From contig JAAEPF010000017.1 in NCBI GenBank assembly GCA_024222295.1, positions 310,001-374,000 on the forward strand: DNA of 64,000 nucleotides. The letters run 5' to 3'. The notes under the pieces were generated by a model. The model did not search any database, was not told the DNA's origin, and worked only from the letters and a program-made list of their open reading frames with translations. Below, one piece after another: positions 1 to 7,442 of this stretch. This DNA comes from Actinomycetes bacterium. Lineage in GTDB: Bacteria; Actinomycetota; Acidimicrobiia; Acidimicrobiales; Microtrichaceae. The stretch's first letter is position 1. Every line of letters begins with the position of its first letter. The position numbers were made by a program, and so were the translations under genes.

Positions 1-737
1 CGGCGCATGGCCCGACCGATGTAGTCGTGGGTGTACATCCGTCCAGCGATGCCGCAAAGGAACAGATCGACATCTCGGGCGCGGATCTCGTCGTCGACCA
101 GGTTGGCCGAGCCCTGGTGGTAGATCGTGGCTCCGCCCATCTCGATCGTGATGCCCCATACCCGGCCACATCGGTAGTTGCCGGACCCGAGGTGGTCGAG
201 CGAATCGCAGGTGAGCTCGCCCTCTGCGGGCACCTTCAGCCCGAACAGCAGTTTCGAATGCACCGACGGCGTGAAGGAGAAGGTGAACGGCCCCACCTCG
301 TAGCGCTGGTGGGGATCGACGACCACAGCCCGGTCGGCCATCGAGTGGAGCCCCATCAGGTGTTGCAGCGATGGAGAGCCGTACACGTCGCATCCGTGCA
401 GCGACGCCACGGTGGGCACATCCACCGCGTGGTCGAAATGGGTGTGGCCGACCAGCACCGCGTCAGCTCGCGGCACCAGACGCTCCACCAACCCGCGATC
501 GGACGCCAAGGCGCTGGAGCGCAGCGTTGTGCGTAGGTCGCGGCGCGTCAGGTACGGATCGATGAGAATTGTCGTACCTTCGGCCGACAGAGCGAACCCC
601 GCAGTCCCGAGCCACTGGAGCGACAGGCTGGTCGGCAGCACCTCGGCCGCATCGTGCCAGTTGAGGTCACGCTGCACCGACGGGTCGTCGCGGTGGCGGA
701 GCCGCTTGAGGCGGTCAAGTGCTGGAGTCGGGCTCAT
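1..737 (-). CDS. MBL-fold metal-dependent hydrolase (3' end outside window)
   Basis: The reverse-strand frame opens with ATG at 737 and is still open at base 1, so the C-terminus is missing (about 245 codons present). The N-terminal strand pair with WLGTAGF (residues 42-48) and the HTHFDH metal motif (98-103) identify a metallo-beta-lactamase fold of the UlaG / N-acyl-phosphatidylethanolamine-phospholipase-D-like type, which binds two metal ions and hydrolyses phosphodiesters or lactones. The substrate cannot be read from sequence. It diverges from the SDR gene at 852, with about 110 bases between them. The fold is certain enough; the reaction is not. Confidence 0.8.
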   Translation of the reverse strand, partial: MSPTPALDRLKRLRHRDDPSVQRDLNWHDAAEVLPTSLSLQWLGTAGFALSAEGTTILIDPYLTRRDLRTTLRSSALASDRGLVERLVPRADAVLVGHTHFDHAVDVPTVASLHGCDVYGSPSLQHLMGLHSMADRAVVVDPHQRYEVGPFTFSFTPSVHSKLLFGLKVPAEGELTCDSLDHLGSGNYRCGRVWGITIEMGGATIYHQGSANLVDDEIRARDVDLFLCGIAGRMYTHDYIGRAMR

Positions 738-851
738 CACGGCACAGCATCGCACCACAGCTGAAACCCTGCAGCCGTTGGGGTTGTGGCTGTGCTGGAC
801 TGGCGGCACCCGGTTGCCAGTCGGTGGCCCGCGTTGCATCTGGAGTCCGAA

Positions 852-1634
852 ATGAGCGAAGGCGAATTCGCCGGCAGGAGAGCGGTCGTGACCGGTGGCG
901 ACCGAGGCATGGGCCTCGGCATCGCCACACGGCTCGCAGAACAGGGTGCGGAGGTGTGCCTGGTTGCGCGTGACGCCGACGCGCTGGACGAGGCCCGCTC
1001 CGCGGTGGGGTCGACCGGCGCGAGCTGCACCACGATCGTCGCCGACCTCGCAGACCTCGGCGAAGCAACGGGTGTGGCGGACCAACTCGGCACCACAGGG
1101 CCCTGGGACATCCTCGTGAACGACGCCGGCAATCCGCCCGGACCGGTGCTTGTCGACCTGCCGGTCGAGCTGTGGGACGAGACATTCGGCGTGCACGTGC
1201 GCGCCCCGTTCCTGCTCTCGAAGGCTGTGCTGCCGCAGATGATCGAGCGCGGCGGCGGCGACATACTCAGTATCTCCTCGACCGCCACGGTCACGCCCAC
1301 CCCCGGCCACGGCGCCTACTCCCCGGCGAAGTCCGCTCTCGAGTCGCTCACTCGCAACATGGCGCTCGAGTGGGGGCCGCACAACGTGAAGGCCAACGCG
1401 ATCCAGCCGACAGCGGTGATGACGAAGCTCGGCGAGAAGGTCTGGGGCTCGAAGCCGGTGCAGGCCGACTGGCTGCGCTCCAAGATCCCGATGGGTCGCT
1501 TCGGGGAGGTGTCCGACATCGTCGACCTGGCGCACTACCTGCTCGGTCCGCACAACTCGTTCGTGAGCGGCGCGGTCATCCCGTGCGATGGTGCGATGCG
1601 TACCGGCTACTTCGACAAGCCCGTGCAGCCATGA
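852..1634 (+). CDS. SDR family NAD(P)-dependent oxidoreductase
   Basis: A 260-residue classical short-chain dehydrogenase. The Rossmann glycine motif TGGDRGMG lies at residues 14-21, NDAG at 90-93 (canonical NNAG), a catalytic Ser near 142 and the YxxxK pair at Tyr156/Lys160. The reading frame is open upstream to a GTG at 786, but ATG 852 is preceded by GGAG at a good distance and gives the normal family length. The stop overlaps the next start as ATGA, so it is translationally coupled to the cupin gene. The substrate is unknown; the family oxidises or reduces alcohols and ketones. Confidence 0.87.
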   Translation: MSEGEFAGRRAVVTGGDRGMGLGIATRLAEQGAEVCLVARDADALDEARSAVGSTGASCTTIVADLADLGEATGVADQLGTTGPWDILVNDAGNPPGPVLVDLPVELWDETFGVHVRAPFLLSKAVLPQMIERGGGDILSISSTATVTPTPGHGAYSPAKSALESLTRNMALEWGPHNVKANAIQPTAVMTKLGEKVWGSKPVQADWLRSKIPMGRFGEVSDIVDLAHYLLGPHNSFVSGAVIPCDGAMRTGYFDKPVQP

Positions 1635-2089
1635 GCGGAAGTGAGGCGGCCGGAAAGCTGCCGACGAACGCGGGAGCCAGGCGCCTTGTGGAGGACCTGG
1701 GCCTCGAAACCCACCCGGAAGGCGGGTGGTTCCGGCGGGTGTGGACGGCCCCGGGCAGCTCGACCGATGACCGGTCTGCCGGCTCGGCGATCGAGTTCCT
1801 GATGGAGGCCGGCGCCGGGTCGCGGTGGCACCGCATCGACGCCTCCGAGGTGTGGACACTCGCTCAGGGTGGACCGGTGGTGCTCTCGATGAGCGATGGC
1901 ACCGCAGAGCCGACCGAGGTGGTCGTCGGCGGTCGCACTGGGGTCAACCAGGCCGTGGTGCCGCCCGGCACCTGGCAGGCGGCGCGCACGACCGGCGACT
2001 GGAGCCTGGTGGTCTGCGTGGTCGTGCCGGAGTTCCGCTACGAGGGTTTCGAGCTGGCGCCACCCGGCTGGGAGCCCGGCGCAGTGTGA
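1631..2089 (+). CDS. cupin domain protein, DUF985 (Cupin_5) type
   Basis: A 152-residue protein overlapping the SDR stop by four bases (ATGA). The N-terminal HPEGGWFRR segment followed by a Ser/Thr-rich loop, FLMEAG..SRWHRI and a Trp-rich C-terminal strand are the hallmarks of the DUF985 cupin family. These are small beta-barrel proteins whose biochemical role is mostly unassigned. Coupling to an SDR suggests a small-molecule modification step, but this is inference. Recognition of the family is from sequence pattern only. Confidence 0.75.
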   Translation: MSGSEAAGKLPTNAGARRLVEDLGLETHPEGGWFRRVWTAPGSSTDDRSAGSAIEFLMEAGAGSRWHRIDASEVWTLAQGGPVVLSMSDGTAEPTEVVVGGRTGVNQAVVPPGTWQAARTTGDWSLVVCVVVPEFRYEGFELAPPGWEPGAV

Positions 2090-2180
2090 CCGATGGCGGT
2101 CACGCGGCAGCCGGCCGGCGGGTGTGGTCAACTCTGGCCGACGGACCCGGCCGGGGACCGCCATGACAACGGAGGCACCC

Positions 2181-2606
2181 ATGCCGTCGATCACCGGAAT
2201 CTCACACGTCGACCTCAGCGTCACCGACCTCGAGGCCAGCGAGGCGTGGTACATCGACCTGCTCGACTGCATCCCGCTCTTCGGTGGTCGCAGCGACGCC
2301 AACAAGCTGGACGCCCAGTACATCATGGAGCCGGTTTCGCAGGTCGTGATCGGCCTCGAACAGCATGACGACAACCCCGGCAAGGCGTTCGACGAACGCC
2401 AGGTCGGCCTCGACCACCTGTCGTTCAATGTCGCGTCGCGTGAGGAGCTGGAGGCCTGGTCGGCGTTGCTCGAAGAGAAGGGCATCCCCAACTCCGGCAT
2501 CACCACCGAGGACAACTGGGATGTGCTGGTGCTGCGCGACCCCGACAACATCCAGCTCGAGTTCATCTTCCTGAAGATCACCGGGCCCGACGACATCAAC
2601 CTCTAG
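2181..2606 (+). CDS. VOC family protein (glyoxalase/dioxygenase fold)
   Basis: A 141-residue vicinal-oxygen-chelate protein. Two beta-alpha-beta-beta-beta modules are visible: the first begins ISHVDLSV, the second LDHLSFNV, and the C-terminal strand is IQLEFIF. The two His and the Glu are at the usual VOC metal-ligand positions. ATG 2181 is chosen because GGAGG ends six bases upstream; an in-frame ATG at 2163 would add six residues. Members include glyoxalase I, extradiol dioxygenases and fosfomycin resistance proteins, so the reaction is open. It converges on the antiporter gene at 2624. Confidence 0.78.
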   Translation: MPSITGISHVDLSVTDLEASEAWYIDLLDCIPLFGGRSDANKLDAQYIMEPVSQVVIGLEQHDDNPGKAFDERQVGLDHLSFNVASREELEAWSALLEEKGIPNSGITTEDNWDVLVLRDPDNIQLEFIFLKITGPDDINL

Positions 2607-2623
2607 ACCGGGCCCCGGGCGCG

Positions 2624-3550
2624 TCAGAGGATGACGACCGGGAACAGCACGAGGTAGAGCCCGATGGCCAGCACACCGGTGAGCCGGCCGTGCACCTTGC
2701 TGCGCAGCAACAGCAGCACGGCGAGGGCGACCACTCCGCCAACCATGAGCGTCCCCCAGGCCGCGTCCGATGACACATCGGTCGGGAAGATGAGCGGCCC
2801 GATTCCGAGCGACAGTGTGGCGTCGATCAACGAGGCGCCGATGATCCCGCCGATGGCGAGTGACACCATTCCGGCGCGCACCGCGCGTGCGTTCACGATC
2901 AGCTCGGGCAGCGACGTTCCGAACGCCAGCAGCAGAAAGCTGGTCGCGTACTCCGGCACCCCGAGTTCATCGACCACCCGCCCGAACGCGGTGACCGCAA
3001 CGGTCGCTCCCACGGCCACGACCGCCAGGGCGAGCAGGGTCTTGCCCGCCAACACGGCTGCCCCGGCTCCGCCGCTCGGCGCCTCGGACACCTCCAGGGG
3101 CACATCGGTCGTGTAGCGCAGAACGATCGTGGCAACGATCCACGCACTCACCAACAGTGCGCCGTCGAGGTGCGACAGCGAGCCGTTGCTCATCAAGAGC
3201 GCGCCGAGCCCGAACGCCACCACGGTGAGCCCACCGGCGATCGCCACGAACCGCCGGCTCACGGGGATGGGGCGGATGAGGCACAGTATCCCCAGCACGA
3301 GGGTGATCTGCGTGGCTGCCGAACCGGTCGAGTCGCCGACGTTGAGGTCGCCACGCCCCTCGGCCGAGGCGATGATGCTGTTCGCGATCTCTGGAAGGTC
3401 GGTGCCGATCGCCACGATCGTCAATCCGATGATGTGCGGTGCCAGCCCCACCTTGTGTCCCAGGTCCTCGGCCCAGGTCAGGGCACGCCCACCTGAGAGC
3501 ACCGAGGCGGTCAGGCCTGCGGCGACCAGGAGGAGCCAGAGGGCGATCAT
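2624..3550 (-). CDS. sodium/calcium exchanger family (CaCA) membrane protein
   Basis: A 308-residue integral membrane protein with about ten hydrophobic segments. The two inverted alpha-repeats that define the Ca2+:cation antiporter superfamily are visible: VAIGTDLPEIANS near residues 46-58 and LAFGTSLPELIVN in the second half. Each carries the G-T-x-x-P-E core whose acidic residue binds the ion. Family members expel Ca2+ in exchange for Na+ or H+. The first repeat has Asp where Ser is common (GTDLPE), a frequent variant in prokaryotic members. The ATG start is next to a GGAG. Confidence 0.85.
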   Translation of the reverse strand: MIALWLLLVAAGLTASVLSGGRALTWAEDLGHKVGLAPHIIGLTIVAIGTDLPEIANSIIASAEGRGDLNVGDSTGSAATQITLVLGILCLIRPIPVSRRFVAIAGGLTVVAFGLGALLMSNGSLSHLDGALLVSAWIVATIVLRYTTDVPLEVSEAPSGGAGAAVLAGKTLLALAVVAVGATVAVTAFGRVVDELGVPEYATSFLLLAFGTSLPELIVNARAVRAGMVSLAIGGIIGASLIDATLSLGIGPLIFPTDVSSDAAWGTLMVGGVVALAVLLLLRSKVHGRLTGVLAIGLYLVLFPVVIL

Positions 3551-3563
3551 CTCCGGTGTGCGG

Positions 3564-3932
3564 TCAGCCGGTCGGCTGGTTCAGCTCGACGAGGTTGCCG
3601 GACGGATCGCGCAAGAACGCCTGGAGGCCCGCTCCAATATCGAAGGGGTCGCCGACCTCGATACCGAGGTCGCGCAGAGCGGCGGCGGTGCCTTCGAGGT
3701 CTTGCACCTCGAAGGCCACATGGGAGCCCGAGCTCACCTCATCGAGATCTGGTCGTTCCACGAGGTGCAACTGTGCGTCGCCGACGCCGAGCCAGATGCC
3801 GTTGGCGCCCAGCGACCCAGGGCGATCCACGGGAGCCAGCCCGAGGTGCTCGTAGAACTCGATCGCCGCGGCAAGGTCGGCCACATCGAGTGCCACGTGC
3901 TGTATCCGGTGGACCGGCGCGGGATTGGCCAT
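3564..3932 (-). CDS. VOC family protein (glyoxalase-like)
   Basis: A 122-residue single-domain VOC protein. The motifs IQHVALDV (residues 10-17), HVAFEV in the second module and a C-terminal NLVELNQ supply the expected His/His/Glu metal-binding pattern. A TANNNT hexamer lies six bases before ATG 3932, so the transcript is probably leaderless and the start is well fixed. It lies 13 bases downstream of the antiporter gene start, on the same strand but upstream in transcription, so the two may be cotranscribed. The substrate is not predictable. Confidence 0.8.
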   Translation of the reverse strand: MANPAPVHRIQHVALDVADLAAAIEFYEHLGLAPVDRPGSLGANGIWLGVGDAQLHLVERPDLDEVSSGSHVAFEVQDLEGTAAALRDLGIEVGDPFDIGAGLQAFLRDPSGNLVELNQPTG

Positions 3933-3938
3933 GTCGAG

Positions 3939-3944
3939 ACGGTA
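3939..3944 (-). promoter_or_regulatory. predicted -10 element, leaderless VOC gene
   Basis: TACCGT on the minus strand, six bases before ATG 3932. It matches the TANNNT-N6-8-start pattern repeated through this window. Confidence 0.5.
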
Positions 3945-3950
3945 CTCAAC

Positions 3951-4124
3951 GGCTCGGTCTCCGAGGTCACCTACCTCGGTGGGTACCGCATCATCACGGC
4001 GGATGACCCGGCTGACGCAATCGAGACAGCGGATGACCCGGCTGACGCTATCGAGACGGCCAAGGGCTGTCCGGTGCTCACACTCGGCGGCACCATCGCC
4101 GTCTCCGATTGCATCGAGGTCTAG
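3951..4124 (+). pseudogene. relic of a YCII/DGPF-type protein C-terminus
   Basis: The plus-strand frame ending at TAG 4122-4124 reads like the C-terminal half of a YCII-related (DGPF) protein: LGGYRIITADDPADAIE, then AKGCP, then GGTIAV. In family members this strand-helix-strand forms the end of a ferredoxin-like fold. There is no start codon in frame nearby, and the missing N-terminal half would run antisense through the VOC gene, so this is a truncated relic. A ten-codon in-frame duplication (ADDPADAIET twice) sits inside it. Its TAG and that of the ABC gene on the other strand share one CTAG. Similarity is judged by eye. Confidence 0.55.
4001..4060. repeat. 30-bp tandem duplication, two copies
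   Basis: Copy 1 is 4001-4030 and copy 2 is 4031-4060; they differ at two positions (A/T at the nineteenth base, A/G at the twenty-eighth). The unit starts GGATGACCCGGCTGACGC. It is an exact multiple of three and duplicates ten codons of the YCII relic. Confidence 0.95.
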
Positions 4125-4993
4125 CCGCGGGCCACGGCCACCATCGTCTCCTCGAGGGTGGCCGTGGCATCCGACAACGTCGGGTCGGCGTCGCTGTCGG
4201 CGAGGGCTGACTCGACTGCAGCGCGGTCGCCGGTGAGCACCCGGATCGCCGTGCCCACGACACTGCAGCTGAATCCTGCTTCGTCGAGGAGTCCGAACGT
4301 GGCCGCCCAGTCGGTGCTGTCGACCTTGATCACCGTGCGGTCGCCCACGATCTCGTCGTAAGTGCCGCGCAACACGATGTGCCCCTCGGCCATGATCAGT
4401 AGCCGATCGCACTGGCGGGCTTCATCCATGAAGTGGGTGGTGACCAGCACGCCCACCCCGGCATCGGCTCGGGTGCGGATCAGGTCCCACAGGCGAGACC
4501 GGCTGAGGGCGTCCACGCCGGAGGTCGGCTCGTCGAGCACGAGGAGTTCTGGGTCGTGCTCGAGGGCTGCGGTGAAGGCCACCCTCCGCTGGCGCCCCAG
4601 TGACAGGTCATCCACGGCTGTGCGGCTGTGGCGATCCAGGTCCGATGGAAGGGTTGCCGACGCTGCCTCGACGGAGTCGTGCCCCGCCCCGTAGGACCTG
4701 GCAGTGAAGTCGAGGTTGGCCGCCACGCTCAGGTCGCCCCACAGGCCGAGACCCTGGGGTACGTACCCGATGCGGGCCCTGGTGTGGCGCGACGGGATCT
4801 CGCCGAACTGGGTGATGACTCCTTCGGTGGGTGCGATCAGTCCGAGCGCCTGGCGGATGGCGGTCGTCTTGCCGGCGCCGTTCGCTCCGAGCAGGCCCAC
4901 CACTTCGCCATCGCAAACATCGAAGCTGATGTCGTCATTGGCGGTGAACCTGCCGAACCGCTTGGCCACCCGGGTCAGTTCGAGCTGTTTCAT
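4121..4993 (-). CDS. ABC transporter ATP-binding protein (second ATPase)
   Basis: A 290-residue nucleotide-binding subunit, last gene of a three-gene exporter operon. Walker A GANGAGKT is at residues 36-43, Walker B LLVLDEPTSGVD from about 150, and the H-loop His follows in TTHFMDEA. The signature loop is LSLGRQ (130-135) rather than LSGGQ, so this ATPase half may be catalytically weaker. The start overlaps the stop of the upstream ATPase as ATGA (4990-4993). With its neighbours it resembles the two ATPase halves of RbbA/YhiH split into separate genes, serving an ABC-2 type exporter. The substrate is unknown. Confidence 0.87.
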   Translation of the reverse strand: MKQLELTRVAKRFGRFTANDDISFDVCDGEVVGLLGANGAGKTTAIRQALGLIAPTEGVITQFGEIPSRHTRARIGYVPQGLGLWGDLSVAANLDFTARSYGAGHDSVEAASATLPSDLDRHSRTAVDDLSLGRQRRVAFTAALEHDPELLVLDEPTSGVDALSRSRLWDLIRTRADAGVGVLVTTHFMDEARQCDRLLIMAEGHIVLRGTYDEIVGDRTVIKVDSTDWAATFGLLDEAGFSCSVVGTAIRVLTGDRAAVESALADSDADPTLSDATATLEETMVAVARG

Positions 4994-5826
4994 GCCGCGT
5001 CCTTGGATTCGAGGTGGCGGGCGAGAGTTGCCACGATCACGGCGTCTTCCAGCGCAGGGCGCACCTCGCCGCCCGTGTGGCTCCGGGCTCCGAACCCTCG
5101 AGCCTCGGGTGGCACCCACTGCCTCCAGCGGCTGCCGCGCCTCCAGGCCAGCTCGCGGTCGGTGGGTTCGTCGAGGTCGACAAGGGTGCCCGGCACCGAT
5201 GCGGCCAGTTCGCCGGGCGGTCCCTCGAGCAGTGGGCTGCCGTCGTGGAGGGCCAGCACGGTTGCCGCCCGCTCCGCCTCGTCGATGTAGGAGCTCGCCA
5301 CAACCACGTGCACGCCGCCGGCTGCCGCACTTGCGATCACCCGCCACAGGTCGACGCGGCTGACGGGGTCGACTCCCGTGGTGGGCTCGTCCAGCACGAG
5401 CAGGTCGGGCGAGTGCAGGGTGCCGAGTGCCAGGGCCAGCTTCTGGCGCATCCCTCCCGACAGGTCGCGGGCGAGGCGGTCGGTGAAGCCGGCCAGTCCT
5501 GTCAGGCCGAGTACGAACCCGCGCCTCTCGTCGAGCTCGTCGCCGCCAAGCCCGTAGGCCCGGCCGGCGAAGCGGACATTCTCCGCGACGGTCAGGTCCG
5601 GGTAGAACCCGGCGCCCGTGGGCACGTATCCGATGCGGTGCTGTTCGGTGGGCGAGCGCACCACGCCCTCGTCGGGCATGAGGGCACCCGCGAGCAGCTG
5701 GAGCAGGGTCGACTTGCCGGCCCCGTCGCCGCCCACGACCGCGACGATCTGGCCGGGTTCCACCGAGAGTGAAGCCCCGGCGAGCCGGCCTTTAACACCG
5801 GCGGCGGTGACGCCGTAGGTGGTCAT
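4990..5826 (-). CDS. ABC transporter ATP-binding protein (first ATPase)
   Basis: A 278-residue ATP-binding cassette. Walker A GGDGAGKS is at residues 32-39, a canonical signature LSGGMRQ at 122-128 and Walker B LLVLDEPTTGVD from about 143. The switch position that is usually His appears as Ser-Ser-Tyr (ASSYIDEAE), another deviation. ATG 5826 overlaps the permease stop (ATGA, 5823-5826), so the three genes are translationally coupled. Together with the second ATPase it should form the cytoplasmic motor of the ABC-2 exporter, two complementary half-degenerate cassettes being plausible. Confidence 0.88.
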   Translation of the reverse strand: MTTYGVTAAGVKGRLAGASLSVEPGQIVAVVGGDGAGKSTLLQLLAGALMPDEGVVRSPTEQHRIGYVPTGAGFYPDLTVAENVRFAGRAYGLGGDELDERRGFVLGLTGLAGFTDRLARDLSGGMRQKLALALGTLHSPDLLVLDEPTTGVDPVSRVDLWRVIASAAAGGVHVVVASSYIDEAERAATVLALHDGSPLLEGPPGELAASVPGTLVDLDEPTDRELAWRRGSRWRQWVPPEARGFGARSHTGGEVRPALEDAVIVATLARHLESKDAA

Positions 5827-6944
5827 CGTGCCGCCTCCTCGGGCGCCGTCCCCGGCGTGTCCTCTGTCTCGTCCGAGGCTTGCCCAGCCCGTTCGGCCAG
5901 CTTGCGACGTGCCCGCTTGCTCGGGCCGAGGTCGCGTCGGAACCGGACCAGCGAGAGGCTGAGAACCACCGAGCCGAGTACGGCGAGGGCCACGAACCAT
6001 TCCCACATGGCGGTGAACTCGGTGCCCTTCATCGTGATGTCACGCGCGATCTGCACCCAGTAGGTGAGGGGCAGGAACCAGGCGATCCAGCGCACCCCCG
6101 ATGCCATCGACGAGAGGGGGAACACCATGCCGGAGAGCAACACCTGGGGCAGCGTGACCATGAGTGCCAGCTGGATGGCCTGGCCCTGGGTGTTCGACAG
6201 CGTCGAGATCAGCACACCGAAGCCCAGTGTTGTGAGCAGGAAGAGCGTGCCTCCGAGCATGAACTGCCAGATCGGCCCCACGAATGGCACGTCGAACAAC
6301 AGGGCGCCGAGCAACGTCACCACGACCAGGTCGATCATGCCGATCACGAAGTAGGGAAGCAGCTTGCCGATGATGATGTCGCGGGCGGTGAACGGCATCA
6401 CGGCGAGTTGTTCGAGGGTCCCCATCTCGCGTTCCTTGACCACGCCGAGGCTGGTGATCATGGTGCCCACGAACACGAGGATCAGCCCGATGATCGCCGG
6501 CACCATGTACCACGACGTGTTGAGGTCTGGGTTGAACAGGATCTTCGTGTCCACCTGGAACGGTGCCTGCGCGAGTCCTGTCTCGGCCGCCTGGGCGGAG
6601 AACAGCTGCGACCCGTCGATGAGGGCCAGCGGCGTGTTGCCACCCGTCACGATGGCCACCGACGCCACTCCGTTGCGCAGGTCGTCGGTTGCACTGGACT
6701 CGTCGCCCGACGTGTCCGTCTTCACGACGTTGATCGTCATGCCCTTGTCGGCACCCAGCTTCTCCACCTGCGGGGCGATCTGCTCGGCCTGCGGGCCGAC
6801 GATCTCCACGTCGATGCTGGTCACGTTGAAGCTCGCCGCGTATCCGAAGATCACCAACAGCAGCACGGGCATGCCGAGCATCATGGCGAGGGTGCGCCGA
6901 TCGCGGCGGACCTGGCGGAGTTCCTTCTGGGCCATTGCGAACAT
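5823..6944 (-). CDS. ABC-2 type transporter permease (YhhJ-like)
   Basis: A 373-residue permease, first gene of the operon. It has the ABC-2 layout: a cytoplasmic start (KELRQVRRDRR), a first membrane helix at residues 22-37, a large extracytoplasmic loop to about 165, then five more helices. The conserved REMGTLEQL coupling motif follows the second helix. The C-terminal 40 residues are charged and cytoplasmic. It probably exports a hydrophobic compound, lipid or drug. The ATG lies six bases after TAGCGT, so the operon mRNA is probably leaderless. Confidence 0.88.
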   Translation of the reverse strand: MFAMAQKELRQVRRDRRTLAMMLGMPVLLLVIFGYAASFNVTSIDVEIVGPQAEQIAPQVEKLGADKGMTINVVKTDTSGDESSATDDLRNGVASVAIVTGGNTPLALIDGSQLFSAQAAETGLAQAPFQVDTKILFNPDLNTSWYMVPAIIGLILVFVGTMITSLGVVKEREMGTLEQLAVMPFTARDIIIGKLLPYFVIGMIDLVVVTLLGALLFDVPFVGPIWQFMLGGTLFLLTTLGFGVLISTLSNTQGQAIQLALMVTLPQVLLSGMVFPLSSMASGVRWIAWFLPLTYWVQIARDITMKGTEFTAMWEWFVALAVLGSVVLSLSLVRFRRDLGPSKRARRKLAERAGQASDETEDTPGTAPEEAAR

Positions 6945-6950
6945 GGCCCA

Positions 6951-6956
6951 ACGCTA
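6951..6956 (-). promoter_or_regulatory. predicted -10 element, ABC exporter operon
   Basis: TAGCGT on the minus strand, six bases before ATG 6944. The same hexamer recurs before four other starts in this window. Confidence 0.6.
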
Positions 6957-7068
6957 TGGCGCAGCTTTCTCGGCGCCGCGGACCGGCTGCTGCAGGTCTG
7001 TTCTGCTGCAGGTCGGGGTGCATGCCAGCGCCGCCGTACGCCCGGGACCTCTGTCTGTCCGGCGGCGG

Positions 7069-7074
7069 TATGTT
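7069..7074 (+). promoter_or_regulatory. predicted -10 element, alkyltransferase-like gene
   Basis: TATGTT followed by six bases and GTG 7081, which fits a leaderless start and supports the choice of GTG. Confidence 0.5.
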
Positions 7075-7080
7075 CTGGCC

Positions 7081-7386
7081 GTGCCTGGCGACGCCGTTGA
7101 CCGATCGAGCTGGACGGACTTCGAGCTGGCGGTCGCCGCAGTGCTCGACGACACCGGCCCCGGCGAGTTGCTCACCTACGGCGAGGTTGCTGCAGAGGCC
7201 GGCTTTCCCGGCGCGGCGCGTGCGGTCGGCAACTTCCTGAGGCAGGCCCCCGACGGGGCGTTTCCGTGGTGGAGGGTCGTCACCTCCACGGGTCGGCTGG
7301 CGCCCGGGGCCCCCGGGGAGCACGCGGCCAGGCTCCGCAACGAGGGCGTCCGGGTCAAGGGCAACCACGTCGTCGCCTCTCCCTGA
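7081..7386 (+). CDS. alkyltransferase-like (ATL) DNA repair protein
   Basis: A 101-residue protein with the DNA-binding domain of O6-alkylguanine-DNA alkyltransferases: LLTYGEVAAEAG, an arginine-finger region (AARAVGNFLR) and the active-site strand. That strand reads PWWRVV instead of PCHRVV, so the methyl-accepting Cys is a Trp. Such ATL proteins cannot transfer alkyl groups; they bind O6-alkylguanine, flip it out and flag it for nucleotide excision repair. GTG 7081 is chosen because a -10-like hexamer sits six bases upstream and the length matches the family. It precedes the diadenylate-cyclase-domain gene by 56 bases. Confidence 0.85.
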   Translation: MPGDAVDRSSWTDFELAVAAVLDDTGPGELLTYGEVAAEAGFPGAARAVGNFLRQAPDGAFPWWRVVTSTGRLAPGAPGEHAARLRNEGVRVKGNHVVASP

Positions 7387-7430
7387 CGGCCACACCGCTG
7401 TGTCAACCACCCATCGGGGCGGTGACTACC

Positions 7431-7436
7431 TACTCT
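7431..7436 (+). promoter_or_regulatory. predicted -10 element, diadenylate-cyclase-domain gene
   Basis: TACTCT followed by six bases and ATG 7443; leaderless pattern. Confidence 0.5.
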
Positions 7437-7442
7437 TTGCGC

